NCBI GenBank assembly: GCA_030446305.1
Contig: JASUSA010000013.1
Coordinates: 1 to 60,628 of the forward strand
Reading direction: 5' to 3'
Length of the DNA: 60,628 nucleotides
Origin: Clostridiales bacterium
GTDB lineage: Bacteria > Bacillota > Clostridia > Peptostreptococcales > Acidaminobacteraceae
The translations under genes and the position numbers were made by a program. The notes beneath the pieces are model-generated. The model worked only from the letters and a program-made list of their open reading frames with translations. It was not told where the DNA came from and did no database searches. Below, in pieces: positions 15,843 to 25,382 of the stretch (position 1 is its first letter; each line of letters starts with the position of its first letter).

Positions 15843-17285
15843 TCAGCGATAATTTTCAATAAGCTCTCCTGTATAAGCATTGAACAAATATGTTCTGCCG
15901 CTGATCACAACGCGCCAAATCGGAATCATAATCATATCCTGCTGATAATACTGCCGCTCAATGCGCTCAATAGCGCTTCTTATCGGGAAGTAATACTGTA
16001 TGCTGTTTAGTGTCGCATCATAGATATCATTGTCCTGCAAGTAATAGAGGCTGACTTCAAGATAGTTCTGCGTAATGCAATTATCAATTGAATACATTTG
16101 ATCCAAACTCGTGTAAACCCTCGACATCATTTTCTTGACGTTTTTCTCAATGGCAATGACCTGACCGCCTTTTACAGTAACTTTAATGCCGCCCGACTGA
16201 TCAGAAACCACCGTATCATCCAGTTTATAAGAAAAATTAAAGCGATACTTCGTATAGTCTTCATCGACAGTGACCACACTGTCCAGCTGAACGCCCTGCG
16301 GCAGTTCGCCAAATTGTTCCATACCGCCAATGGCAATGGCCAAACTCTGCCGAAAGCCCATTTCATGCGCAAGTGAGCTGTTGAACTTCTGATTCATAAT
16401 GATTTCACCGTTTTGTGAAACCGTCAGTGCTTTATCCCCATAACCATACATCAGTACAATTGATCCGTTCACATCTTCCAGCCGCTTGACAAAATCCAGC
16501 CGATTTCCAAACACCTCATTGGCAATTGCCGACACGGAGGCATCAAAAGCCTCTTCGTCGGTGGATACTTCATTCGCAATTCGGACACCTTGTGTCAAAT
16601 GGGTATATTGATACGGCAAGAGTTCGTAATTATAGCGCGTCGGGCTGTCGGGGACAGTGCTCATCAGGCTAAAACGGTCACTAATTTTTCGATATTCGAC
16701 AAAACCGTTTGTCATAATCGTATCCACCAACTCGGAAACGCCATTTTCTTCATCTGCACTGCTTCTCGTCACACGATAATAAGCCTCTTCGTCTCGATCG
16801 TACACGAAAAGGCTATTTGGCAAATCACTGCGCACCAGAATTTCATAAGGCACCCACTCACTGACAGCTGAAGGTACTTCAATTTCACTGTCGTACAGCG
16901 GCAGCCATTCTGAACAGCTTAAATCCACGGTAAAGCGAAGCAAGATGCTCTTGTCGGTGAAGGCCTCAATGTAATCAGACATTGTAATGACCTCAACGCC
17001 TTCATAGTTTACAAGACCATCTGTTACAATTGGTTTCAGTACATCCCAGATCTTTTGCTGCGTCTCCGTATCATATACCTTTGTATATGATAGACCCCCA
17101 AAGCTAACATAATAACTTTGGGGGCTGATATATTTTGCAACATTGACAGACGACGTCTCGACAACATTAACGGTTTCGAGCACGTGTGTCTGACCATCTA
17201 AAAGAACCAGTCGACTGAGTACCACTGCCGCGATCACTAAACTCACCAGCATTATGGACTTAATCGTTTCTTTTAACGATGTCAT
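15843..17285 (-). CDS. walH: WalH/YycH-like two-component regulatory protein
   Basis: 480 aa, near the 455 aa of B. subtilis YycH. One N-terminal membrane helix (about residues 11-30) followed by a large extracytoplasmic region; the C-terminal third has the YycH/YycI-type IPIWRVVISGRTYLFNAYTGEL ending. WalH and WalI interact with WalK through their membrane helices and modulate it. Position between an unknown secreted protein and walI, and GAGGGA ribosome site, support the call; overall sequence similarity in this family is low. Confidence 0.82.
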   Translation of the reverse strand: MTSLKETIKSIMLVSLVIAAVVLSRLVLLDGQTHVLETVNVVETSSVNVAKYISPQSYYVSFGGLSYTKVYDTETQQKIWDVLKPIVTDGLVNYEGVEVITMSDYIEAFTDKSILLRFTVDLSCSEWLPLYDSEIEVPSAVSEWVPYEILVRSDLPNSLFVYDRDEEAYYRVTRSSADEENGVSELVDTIMTNGFVEYRKISDRFSLMSTVPDSPTRYNYELLPYQYTHLTQGVRIANEVSTDEEAFDASVSAIANEVFGNRLDFVKRLEDVNGSIVLMYGYGDKALTVSQNGEIIMNQKFNSSLAHEMGFRQSLAIAIGGMEQFGELPQGVQLDSVVTVDEDYTKYRFNFSYKLDDTVVSDQSGGIKVTVKGGQVIAIEKNVKKMMSRVYTSLDQMYSIDNCITQNYLEVSLYYLQDNDIYDATLNSIQYYFPIRSAIERIERQYYQQDMIMIPIWRVVISGRTYLFNAYTGELIENYR

Positions 17286-17299
17286 CTGACGTATCCCTC

Positions 17300-18142
17300 T
17301 TAATTTTTCGCTTTATCTTCTACCGATATCGGATCGGTAATCATTGCATTAATGGCTTTATCTCTTGAAAGCACTTGGAAATCAAGCTCTTTAATGACCA
17401 CTTTTGATGCATCAAAAATGCGAATGCGGTAATCGCCTTCATCCAGTGCACCGACGTCTTTTAAATAACTTGGCGAATTAATTGTATCCTTTAGGCAAAC
17501 CACTTCAAACAGTTTTAAATATTTTCGCTGAATTTCTGAAAAAACACTTTTTTCAGCCTCAAGCGTGCTCAAATTCTGACGATATGCCTGATAGGCTTCT
17601 TTAACTTCAGCAGATACTTCGGCAGTATCCATATCATAGCCATCGACAGCGTTAAATCGGTATTTGCTGACGGCAGCGTTAATTTTAGTATTAAGCGTAT
17701 TCATGATTTCGAGTTGCTGAAAATACTGATTGATGATTTGTGTTTCAGCAGTATATTTGTCATCGGTCTGAACATATTCTTCTTCAGTCAGTCCCGCTGT
17801 CGAGAGCCATTCCATTGCGGCGCCAGACGATAGTTTTACGACCGGCACATGCAGTCCTTCACCGAGATCATCGGCAAACGGCAGTGTATCTTCCAGTTTC
17901 ACCAATGAAATCGTCAGTGGATTGTCCATTAATTTTGAAAAGAAATCGGCGTCAATAATGTTAATGGTAATAAATAAATCTTTGTCGTTGAACACATGAT
18001 CTGTTACAGGTTCCGCAATAAGAATTTCATCAGGCGTCAATACCGAAGTATCTGCGCCGCTGTCAACATCCGCCAAACTGATGGATGCCGCAAGCATGAT
18101 GACCCCTGTCAATATAAAAAACAAACACTTCTTCAACAACAT
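17300..18142 (-). CDS. Unrecognised secreted protein in the wal operon
   Basis: 280 aa; I do not recognise the family. A signal peptide is clear (LLKKCLFFILTGVIMLAAS, likely cleaved after SLA near residue 24); there is no lipobox, sorting motif or later membrane helix. The middle (about 130-215) is charged and helical, probably coiled coil. The flanks (about 45-110 and 240-272, with GDYRIRIFD and VIKELDFQVLS) look like beta-sandwich strands. It lies between walK and walH, 14 bases before walH, with a GGAGG site, so it is part of the operon. A role as an envelope-side partner or sensor for WalK/WalH is inference. Confidence 0.8.
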   Translation of the reverse strand: MLLKKCLFFILTGVIMLAASISLADVDSGADTSVLTPDEILIAEPVTDHVFNDKDLFITINIIDADFFSKLMDNPLTISLVKLEDTLPFADDLGEGLHVPVVKLSSGAAMEWLSTAGLTEEEYVQTDDKYTAETQIINQYFQQLEIMNTLNTKINAAVSKYRFNAVDGYDMDTAEVSAEVKEAYQAYRQNLSTLEAEKSVFSEIQRKYLKLFEVVCLKDTINSPSYLKDVGALDEGDYRIRIFDASKVVIKELDFQVLSRDKAINAMITDPISVEDKAKN

Positions 18143-18276
18143 TGAACGCCTCCGGATACACGAATAATTTTACACTATTTCATTATACGGCATGATTGTT
18201 ACAATCGCGTTACAGCAGATTTAAAATGACATTACACTTGTTGCAATCAGCAGGTTCAGCACGGATTTCTTCACGA

Positions 18277-20064
18277 CTAAACAGCGTCCGATTCGCTGTT
18301 TGCAACCCCTTGGGTATAGGGGAGATTTATGGTGACGATGGTGCCGTGTCCATAAACGGATTGAATGCCGATTGTCCCACCGTGCGCTTCCGCAATTTCC
18401 TTGGCAATGGAAAGACCAAGCCCCGTCCCACCCAGCATTCTGGAACGCGCCTTATCCACCCTGTAAAAGCGCTCAAAAATACGACTCATATCTTCGTCCG
18501 GAATGCCGATGCCGTTATCCTTGATGACGATATCAAACATTCTGTCATAAGACTTGAGGTCAATTTCAATAATCCCCTCTTCGCCTGAATATTTAATGGC
18601 ATTTGAAAGAATGTTTAAAACGAGCTGTTCAATTTTATCATAGTCTATTTCAGCTGAAATCGGTTCATCGACCAATCGCTTGACAATGGCCTGACGTTTT
18701 TGGTCAGCTGTTGCCTTAACCTTGAGAATACAGTTTGAAATCAGTCTGTTCATATTGTGCGGTGCATATTTCAACTTGACAGACGCTGAATCAAAACTCG
18801 TCAGTTCAAGCAGATCGCGTACCAAACGCGACATGCGGTCTGCTTCTGAGTTAATGACCTCTAAAAATGTCTTCTCGGTTTCCGGATCATCCACCACCAT
18901 GCCCTCTAAAATGGTCTCTGTATAGCTCTTAATGCTCGTCAGCGGCGTTTTTAATTCATGCGAAACATTCGCCACAAACTCCCGTCGCATATTTTCGAGG
19001 CGTTCTTCCTCTGTAATGTCCGTTAAGACGAAGACGGCGCCTGCCTTCTGCAGCGAATCGTCTAAGTAAGGTGCAAAATTCACCTTCAGTATCTTATCCC
19101 TGTAAGTAATGTTCTTCGTTCCAATATCCTCTGAGAGCCGTCCTGAGCTGTAAACCGACAACAGATCACCAACGATATCCTCATTTTCAATAGCTTCAAC
19201 ACCAAACAGCGCCAGCGCCTTAGGATTATTGTGAATAATCTCGCCCTCGGCGTTAATGGCTACGAGGCCATCTTCCATGTATTCAATAATGGCTTCGAGT
19301 TTGCTCTTCTCACTGGAGATTTCACTGATACTGGCCTTAAGTGCCGCAGACAGAAAGTTGAACGTCTTCGACAATTCGCCAATTTCATCCTCCGAACGCA
19401 CTTCAACCATTTGACTGAAATCGCCTTCTGCGAGTTTTGAAGCTTTTGCCGTTATTTCATTAATCGGATCTGTGATGCTCTTTGAAAGAAAATAGCTGAT
19501 GACAATCGTCACGCACAGTGATGTCAGAATCGCTTGGAGAATGATCCGCCGTGTCGTACTCAAACTGCTATAGATGTCTTTCAAGTCATACCGCAAGTAG
19601 ATAATGCCGCGGAGCTGGTCATCACCAATAATCGGATACACTTTATCCTTTGTCCGAACCGTATCGCTAATCTGGATATTTTTCTCCATCACATTGCCAA
19701 GCAATCCCTCGACAACCAGCGCATCACTCAGTATATCCGAGACGGCTCGCCCGCCGACTTCCGCACTGGAAGCAACAATTTGCTGCGTTGACTGATCGAT
19801 AACGTAAATTTCTTCTCTGAGGCCAATATCGGCATGGTTGTCAATGGATGCTTGAATCACGTTCTTATTGGCAATCAAATCACCGTCCTGAATTTTAGCC
19901 AGTTCCGTCAACATGATCTGCGCAATATCGTCCAGACGCTCCGAGGCGACATTGAGATTATAATCTTCAAATGAACGAATAATAAAAACGCCCGCAATAA
20001 TCATGGCAATAAAAATCAGTAGAAAGTATATCATTGTAAATCTCGAACGAATACTCTTAAACAT
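18277..20064 (-). CDS. walK: WalK sensor histidine kinase
   Basis: 595 aa (B. subtilis WalK 611). Order: TM1 (about 8-30), extracytoplasmic sensor domain (about 35-170), TM2 (about 175-195), HAMP (about 195-247, SKSITDPINEI), PAS (about 255-360), HisKA with phospho-His in NVSHELKTP near 366, then the HATPase with N box NILSNAIKYSG, DNGIGIP, FERFYRVD and GGTGLGLSI. It phosphorylates WalR to control wall hydrolases. Start at 20064 because GAGGGA stands before that ATG. Separated from walR by a hairpin with a T-run. Confidence 0.95.
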   Translation of the reverse strand: MFKSIRSRFTMIYFLLIFIAMIIAGVFIIRSFEDYNLNVASERLDDIAQIMLTELAKIQDGDLIANKNVIQASIDNHADIGLREEIYVIDQSTQQIVASSAEVGGRAVSDILSDALVVEGLLGNVMEKNIQISDTVRTKDKVYPIIGDDQLRGIIYLRYDLKDIYSSLSTTRRIILQAILTSLCVTIVISYFLSKSITDPINEITAKASKLAEGDFSQMVEVRSEDEIGELSKTFNFLSAALKASISEISSEKSKLEAIIEYMEDGLVAINAEGEIIHNNPKALALFGVEAIENEDIVGDLLSVYSSGRLSEDIGTKNITYRDKILKVNFAPYLDDSLQKAGAVFVLTDITEEERLENMRREFVANVSHELKTPLTSIKSYTETILEGMVVDDPETEKTFLEVINSEADRMSRLVRDLLELTSFDSASVKLKYAPHNMNRLISNCILKVKATADQKRQAIVKRLVDEPISAEIDYDKIEQLVLNILSNAIKYSGEEGIIEIDLKSYDRMFDIVIKDNGIGIPDEDMSRIFERFYRVDKARSRMLGGTGLGLSIAKEIAEAHGGTIGIQSVYGHGTIVTINLPYTQGVANSESDAV

Positions 20065-20159
20065 AGGTCCCTCAATGAATGTTTCAAAGCCATTCACACT
20101 TCTATAAACACAAGACAGCTAAAAACGCATGGCAAATATCGGCAAATACTGCATAACGG

Positions 20160-20190
20160 GAAAACAAAAAGCGCTGACCTCGCAGCGCTC
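20160..20190 (-). terminator. Hairpin terminator between walR and walK
   Basis: Minus-strand reading: AGCGCTG and CAGCGCT arms (7 bp, 6-base loop) followed by TTTTGTTTT. It lies 27 bases after the walR stop and about 95 bases before walK, so part of the transcripts from the walR promoter should end here. Confidence 0.75.
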
Positions 20191-20217
20191 TATGCCAATG
20201 CGTTATAAAGCGTCCTA

Positions 20218-20910
20218 TCAGTTCTTTTTAAAATAATAGCCGACGCCGCGTTTTGTCATGATATATGCCGGATTGCTGGAATCGCTCTCGATCTTTTCAC
20301 GCAAGCGTCTAACCGTGACGTCTACCGTTCTGATATCGCCAAAGTATTCATATCCCCAAACATCCTTCAAAAGCTGTTCGCGCGTGAAAATCTGGTTGGA
20401 TTGCGTTGCTAAAAATTTAAGGAGTTCAAATTCTCGCAGCGTCAGTTCGATAACTTCCTCTTCGCATTTTACCTCGTATCGGTCAAGGTCGATGGAAAGA
20501 TTGCCCGTAACAATTGTGTTATTGTCGCCCACACCGAGATCCGTCAGCTCAACGCGCCTCAAATTGGCTTTTACCCTTGCGATAAGCTCTCGCATGCCAA
20601 ATGGCTTGGTAATATAATCGTCTGCGCCTAATTCAAATCCCAAGACTTTGTCAACTTCTTCTTCTTTTGCCGTCAGCATAATAATCGGCATGTTGAAGCT
20701 CTCACGAATGCGCTTGCACACTTGAAAACCATCTAGCTTTGGCAGCATGACATCCAGCAGCACTAAATCGGGCTGAAACTGATAGACGCGCTTTAACGCC
20801 TCATCGCCGTCAAAAGCCGTGTCAATCTCATAGCCTTCCTTGCTTAAATTAAACTTTATAATATCTGAAATCGGTTTTTCATCGTCGACAACAAGAATCT
20901 TCTTATTCAT
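20218..20910 (-). CDS. walR: WalR response regulator (OmpR family)
   Basis: 230 aa. Receiver domain with acidic D9-D10, phospho-acceptor D53 in LVLLDVMLPKLDGF, and K102-type KPFG; C-terminal winged helix with LREFELLKFLATQSNQIFTREQLL and DVTVRRLREKIE, close to the WalR consensus. It activates autolysin genes and represses inhibitors in Firmicutes. ATG at 20910 chosen because of the GAGGAGG ribosome site; the next upstream ATG lies inside it. A neighbouring M23 hydrolase gene is a natural target. Confidence 0.95.
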   Translation of the reverse strand: MNKKILVVDDEKPISDIIKFNLSKEGYEIDTAFDGDEALKRVYQFQPDLVLLDVMLPKLDGFQVCKRIRESFNMPIIMLTAKEEEVDKVLGFELGADDYITKPFGMRELIARVKANLRRVELTDLGVGDNNTIVTGNLSIDLDRYEVKCEEEVIELTLREFELLKFLATQSNQIFTREQLLKDVWGYEYFGDIRTVDVTVRRLREKIESDSSNPAYIMTKRGVGYYFKKN

Positions 20911-20944
20911 TCGAAACCTCCTCATACTCGGTTACTCTTTTAAC

Positions 20945-20973
20945 ATTATATCCTATTCTTTATCGAGAGAAAA
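20945..20973 (-). promoter_or_regulatory. Probable walR promoter
   Basis: TATAAT (20945-20950 on the complement) with a 17-base spacer to a weak -35 TTTTCT; 35 bases before the walR ATG. Confidence 0.45.
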
Positions 20974-21093
20974 GCTATCATTTTCAGAACATGCTTTCAG
21001 CGCATCACATCCCACAGCCGCGCGGACCCTCTTTTGATTTTTGTGCTAAAGGCGTCATTTCGCCACACATGGCCGCCGATGCATTCGCCTTCC

Positions 21094-21136
21094 CGATAAA
21101 AAATAAAGTGCACTCCCAAATCAGAAGTGCACTTAA
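21094..21136 (-). terminator. Intrinsic terminator of the M23 peptidase gene
   Basis: AAGTGCACT/AGTGCACTT arms with an 11-base loop, then TATTTTTTAT on the minus strand, 10 bases after the stop. Confidence 0.85.
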
Positions 21137-21145
21137 TGATCATGA

Positions 21146-22789
21146 TTAAAATGAAACATAGTTTCTTGGGTTAACCGGTGTGCCGTTTACCCTGACTTCA
21201 AAATGCAAATGCGGCCCAGTGCTGCGCCCTGTGTTACCACTTCTCGCAATAACCTGTCCCTGATAGACTTTGTCGCCCTTGCTGACCAGCAGTTTGCTAC
21301 AATGGCCATAGACCGTTGTAATATTGCCGCCGTGATCGATCATAACATAATAGCCGTAAGAAGAACTATAGCCTGCAAACGTAACGACGCCGCCGTCTGC
21401 CGCTTTGACATCAGAACCAACCGGCAGGCCTATATCAATGCCTTCATGACGTGCGCCCCATCGCCATCCGAACTCAGATGTAACTGAACCACGTGATGCA
21501 GGTCTGACGAGTGTTCCCGTCCCCATGCGTGGAGGCGGTTCCTTCGTACCTTTGTAAACGACTTTCGTCGTCGGTTCTGAAAGTACGGTTTCTTCTAAGA
21601 CAGTACGTCCGATTTCCCGGCCGTTTTGCTTTGTAACATTTGCAACAACTTCTCGCTCGCCCTCAATACCTTTGACTTTGACTTTCGTCTCATCGCGATA
21701 AAGTGACGACGTATCTTCATAAGTAACTTCAAATGGGATGCTGTCAATGTATTCAGCGCGTTCAACTGTGCAAACACTGATCATTGGCTTCGGCACGACC
21801 AAACTAATCTCTTGGCCAATTTGGAGCGCTTCAGGCTTGACATTCGGATTCGCAACTTCCAAATCTGATGGCTGAATACCATAATAAGCGGCAATAACCC
21901 AATAGTTCTCACCTTTTTGTACAATGTGCGTACGCTCTTCTTTAGTGCCTTTTACAATATAAGCGAGCATTGATTCAACATCGTCATAGCCTTCAAAAGC
22001 CGTTAACGGTACAAAACCGTGCAGGACTTTGACATCTTCGCTATAATACCAATCCAGTATTTCTGATGTCTCCCCTTCTCCAACTGCTGTATACATTGAA
22101 ACCAGCTGATCTAAAACATCATCACATTCTGATTCCGATTTAAAACTTGCAAGTACTTTGTCATTGACGACAATTTCATAAGCTCTGACAGCTGCAAAAC
22201 TGATATCTTGTATCACCGGCAGCGTTTTAAGCGGTTCCAGTGCCGTGTCTGAAGCTTTGGCATCTGCCACGGAAATCATGTGCGCTTCAGACATCTCATC
22301 AGATGTCACATCCACCGGTTTGAAGCTTGAAAGCGCCTGCACGCCGATTAATGCAACGACCATGACGCCGATGACACCCGAAACAACCACTTTGTGATGA
22401 TTGAGAAATGAAGCATATTGACTGGTTACCGCTTTAAATTTCTCGCGATCGAACTGCTTTAAAGCTGAAAAATCCAACGCTTTTACACGTGTTTTAAGTC
22501 TTTCTATCACAGCCGTTGCAGAAGGTTTTGCACTTCTGTTAAACGCTTTATTGGATGACTTTCCCGTAACTTTATTTGATGCTTTACTGTTTTTCGACAT
22601 TTTTTGATGACCTGAAATTTTCGTGATTAAAAGGTAGAACGGATAGAATAACAATGCAATGACCCTTGCAAAGACATCTGTTGCCTTGTCCCATCGCAGT
22701 GACTTCGACTTTGCATCCCCTTTTACATATACTTTTTGAGCATTACGCTTATAGACCTTGTTCTGAGTCGATCTATTCTTTCTCCCCAT
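21146..22789 (-). CDS. LysM-G5-M23 cell-wall endopeptidase
   Basis: 547 aa. A basic cytoplasmic N-terminus with a hydrophobic patch (about 42-57) and a clear membrane helix (about 134-156); then LysM (about 290-335, VQKGENYWVIAAYYGI), G5 (about 336-420), and an M23 lysostaphin-type peptidase (about 440-540) with the zinc ligands in RHEGIDIG, YGHC and HLHFEV. It should cut peptidoglycan cross-links from the outer face of the membrane. It stands upstream of walR with its own promoter and terminator; regulation by WalR is likely but no clear WalR box was found. Confidence 0.93.
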   Translation of the reverse strand: MGRKNRSTQNKVYKRNAQKVYVKGDAKSKSLRWDKATDVFARVIALLFYPFYLLITKISGHQKMSKNSKASNKVTGKSSNKAFNRSAKPSATAVIERLKTRVKALDFSALKQFDREKFKAVTSQYASFLNHHKVVVSGVIGVMVVALIGVQALSSFKPVDVTSDEMSEAHMISVADAKASDTALEPLKTLPVIQDISFAAVRAYEIVVNDKVLASFKSESECDDVLDQLVSMYTAVGEGETSEILDWYYSEDVKVLHGFVPLTAFEGYDDVESMLAYIVKGTKEERTHIVQKGENYWVIAAYYGIQPSDLEVANPNVKPEALQIGQEISLVVPKPMISVCTVERAEYIDSIPFEVTYEDTSSLYRDETKVKVKGIEGEREVVANVTKQNGREIGRTVLEETVLSEPTTKVVYKGTKEPPPRMGTGTLVRPASRGSVTSEFGWRWGARHEGIDIGLPVGSDVKAADGGVVTFAGYSSSYGYYVMIDHGGNITTVYGHCSKLLVSKGDKVYQGQVIARSGNTGRSTGPHLHFEVRVNGTPVNPRNYVSF

Positions 22790-23170
22790 TCTTAGCTCCT
22801 TGGTTGCTATTTGCGGTGCTTTCTCTCTCTAAAAATACCATTCTCATTATACCACACGAATCACATCAAGAAAATGAAATTATGTTGACCAATGGGACTT
22901 TTCAACGAGTCGCCGCAATTTGTCAGCAAAAACTACTAGATTTAGCGTTACTATTCCTTTTAATCCGCATCATATGCCAATACCCTCCCTCAAAATTTTT
23001 TTGAATTTTCTTATGAAAACGGTTTTTATACGACTAAAGTCCCAACTCATATCTGGTTTTTGAAACATTTATGTTAGCTCTTTCTTTTCATCATACATCT
23101 GTGTAAAATGATATAATAGAAACAACTTAACGATTTTCCGCTGCATTTTTTAAACAAGGAGTGTATCCCC
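22790..23170. other. Divergent spacer between the M23 and dnaD genes
   Basis: Promoter elements at both ends: a TATAAT for the M23 gene (complement of 22846-22851, weak -35) and a TATAAT at 23112-23117 for dnaD (weak -35). Nothing else is recognised. Confidence 0.5.
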
Positions 23171-24178
23171 GTGAGTTTTGCCAATAAAGCACCTCATTTT
23201 GATTTAAGCGAACTGCATATCGAACGCCTTTTTATAACGGATTTTATGCCGGTTGCCAGCGGCACCTATGTGAAAGTGTATCTCATGGGGTCGATGTACG
23301 CCAATGCCAGCCAAAGAACCTATCACGCTGACAATCGAACGCTTGCCACCGCATTGCAGCTTCCGCTTCAAGATGTCATCGACGCGTGGCATTATTGGGA
23401 AAAGCAGGGAATCGTCAAATGTCATCCGCATGAGGACGACTCAGATTTCGACGTTGAATTTTTCTCATTAAGAGCACTATATATAGAAAACAACTTTGTT
23501 CCAAAGCAAAAGAAACGTTCAAATACTGCAAGTGCACCTTATTCGCAGACGACTGCCTTTAAAACGCAGCAGGCAGCTTTTGCATCATTGATCCGCGATG
23601 TTGAGCAAATCGTCGGCCACCCGCTGAGTCCCAACGAACACCGCGAGCTCTCCGATTTCTATGAGCACTATTATCCCGATGCATCAATTTTGAAACGTGC
23701 TTTTTCGTACAATTACAAAGAGCGCAAGAGTTTTGGCTTTAAACGCATTAAAATATTGCTGGAACAATGGCTCAAAGCGGGACTGACATCTCTTGAATCC
23801 ATTGAGGCGCATATTGAACACACCGGTGCGCGCTACGCCATTTACAAAGAAATTCTGGCAGTGCTCGGCGTGCGGCACCGATTGCCATACCAAACCGAAA
23901 GCGATGCCATTGATCGCTGGCTGGATTCATATGCGTTTGAACCGGCCGACCTCATTGAAATCATCAAGTCGCTTTCCAAGCGCACCACCAATGTCAACTT
24001 TAATTACCTTGAAGCGCAAATAACGGATCTCAATGGAAAAGGCATCAAAACGGTTTCTGAGCTGCCCACCGCTGCAAAGCAGGCATCTTCACCGAAACGT
24101 CGTCATCAGTACACCGTGGAAAAAGACCGCACCTATACCGAAGATGAACTTGAAAGCATGCTGTTAAATAAAAAGTAA
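23171..24178 (+). CDS. dnaD: DnaD domain replication protein
   Basis: 335 aa. An N-terminal winged helix (about 1-110, with WHYWEKQGIVKC typical of DnaD/DnaB proteins) is followed by a DnaD domain (about 140-215: TPNEHRELSDFYEHY-like start and RAFSYNYKER) and by a second helical repeat region (about 215-290). DnaD-type proteins help load the replicative helicase at origins and restart sites. GTG start behind AAGGAG. It forms an operon with the helicase-loader gene, 9 bases apart with the ribosome site in between. Confidence 0.85.
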   Translation: MSFANKAPHFDLSELHIERLFITDFMPVASGTYVKVYLMGSMYANASQRTYHADNRTLATALQLPLQDVIDAWHYWEKQGIVKCHPHEDDSDFDVEFFSLRALYIENNFVPKQKKRSNTASAPYSQTTAFKTQQAAFASLIRDVEQIVGHPLSPNEHRELSDFYEHYYPDASILKRAFSYNYKERKSFGFKRIKILLEQWLKAGLTSLESIEAHIEHTGARYAIYKEILAVLGVRHRLPYQTESDAIDRWLDSYAFEPADLIEIIKSLSKRTTNVNFNYLEAQITDLNGKGIKTVSELPTAAKQASSPKRRHQYTVEKDRTYTEDELESMLLNKK

Positions 24179-24187
24179 GGAGTTCTC

Positions 24188-25171
24188 ATGCTGGATCCAA
24201 CTGTCTATAAACAAATTCTTGAACAATATGCCGTCCAAAGGGATCATGATAAATACGACCGCAAAATGCGTAAATTGTCGCTTTACGAACGCATGCCGAG
24301 GCTTCGGCAAATCGATCTTGAGATGAGTCAAATCGGCGCGGAAATCGCCAAGGCCATCCTTCAAAATCCCGCTCAAACAGAAGTAATGATGATGGAACTC
24401 GAACAGACGCTCGCGCAGCTCAAGCGTGAAAAAGCGGCATTGCTGGCATCGCACAACATCCCGGCAGCTTATCTCGAAATTCAGCATCGATGTGAAAAAT
24501 GCAAAGATACCGGTTTCCTGGAAACAAACGAACGCTGTACCTGCTTTAATCAAAAACTCATTTCTGCCGCTTATCAAATGTCCAATATTGAAAAGCAACT
24601 GGAAAGCCAAAACTTTAATCATTTTGACCTTATGCGGTTTTCAGCAGAAATTCTCCCAAAAGAGCGACTGACCCAGCGTGACAATATGAAAAATCTTTTA
24701 AGTGAATCAGAACAGTTCGTCACCGCCTTTCCGGAGGTCAACCATTTGTTCTTCTACGGCAGCAGCGGACTCGGCAAGACCTATCTTTGCAACTGCATTG
24801 CCAAAGCACTGCTCGACAAGGGGCATTCCGTCATATATCAGACGCCTTTCAGCATTATTGACATCCTTGAACGCAAGCAGTTTACCGATCGCGATAACCT
24901 TATGGTCACCATTGCCTATCAGCAGCTCTTTGAAGCAGACTTGCTCATCATTGACGATCTCGGTACAGAAACGGCAAACACCTTTACCATCAGTGAATTT
25001 TACAATATTATCAATGCGCGCATTCTCAGTGAAAAGCCCATGATTATTTCGACAAACATCAAACTCTCCGAAATTGCTACTTTTTACAACGATCGCATTG
25101 ACTCTCGCATTAAAGGCCATTTTAAACTTTTAAAATTTTTTGGTCCCGACATTCGCTGGGAATACAAATAA
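24188..25171 (+). CDS. dnaI: DnaI/DnaC-like helicase loader ATPase
   Basis: 327 aa. The N-terminal helical helicase-binding part ends in a zinc finger CxxC...CxC near residues 101-117 (CEKC, then CTC). The AAA+ domain has Walker A GSSGLGKT near 191-198, Walker B LLIIDDLG near 252, and sensor STNI plus the arginine-finger region RIDSRIKGHF. Such proteins load the ring helicase onto DNA. A good terminator lies 60 bases downstream. Confidence 0.92.
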   Translation: MLDPTVYKQILEQYAVQRDHDKYDRKMRKLSLYERMPRLRQIDLEMSQIGAEIAKAILQNPAQTEVMMMELEQTLAQLKREKAALLASHNIPAAYLEIQHRCEKCKDTGFLETNERCTCFNQKLISAAYQMSNIEKQLESQNFNHFDLMRFSAEILPKERLTQRDNMKNLLSESEQFVTAFPEVNHLFFYGSSGLGKTYLCNCIAKALLDKGHSVIYQTPFSIIDILERKQFTDRDNLMVTIAYQQLFEADLLIIDDLGTETANTFTISEFYNIINARILSEKPMIISTNIKLSEIATFYNDRIDSRIKGHFKLLKFFGPDIRWEYK

Positions 25172-25229
25172 ACAGCATTCGGCAATGACGCTGGTTTTAA
25201 CACAACATCCTAAATAAGCACACACCTCA

Positions 25230-25256
25230 GCATCTGATTTGTTCAGATGCTTTTTT
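25230..25256 (+). terminator. Intrinsic terminator of dnaD-dnaI
   Basis: GCATCTGA/TCAGATGC 8-bp stem, 5-base loop, followed by TTTTTT. Confidence 0.92.
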
Positions 25257-25279
25257 GTGACTTTTTTGTAACACACCAC

Positions 25280-25308
25280 TTGACAGTCGATCGCAAGATT
25301 TGTATAAT
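25280..25308 (+). promoter_or_regulatory. Consensus sigma-A promoter of icd-gltA
   Basis: Perfect TTGACA (25280-25285), 17-base spacer, perfect TATAAT (25303-25308). Such a strong core promoter normally needs a repressor; the overlapping palindrome is the obvious site. Confidence 0.9.
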
Positions 25309-25322
25309 TGTATACAATTATA
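25303..25322 (+). promoter_or_regulatory. 20-bp perfect palindrome over the -10 box (operator)
   Basis: TATAATTGTATACAATTATA is a perfect inverted repeat that starts with the -10 box and covers the start site. The TTGTATACAA core resembles GntR-family operators. Its position predicts repression. Confidence 0.75.
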
Positions 25323-25382
25323 TTGTGTACATATGCATGATGAAGCATAAAAATTGACGGAATTAAAATTGGGAGGTATACA

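Noticed and set aside
20911-22789. WalR binding sites before the M23 peptidase and walR
   Set aside because: No pair of TGTWAH half-sites with 5-base spacing was found at a suitable distance by eye.
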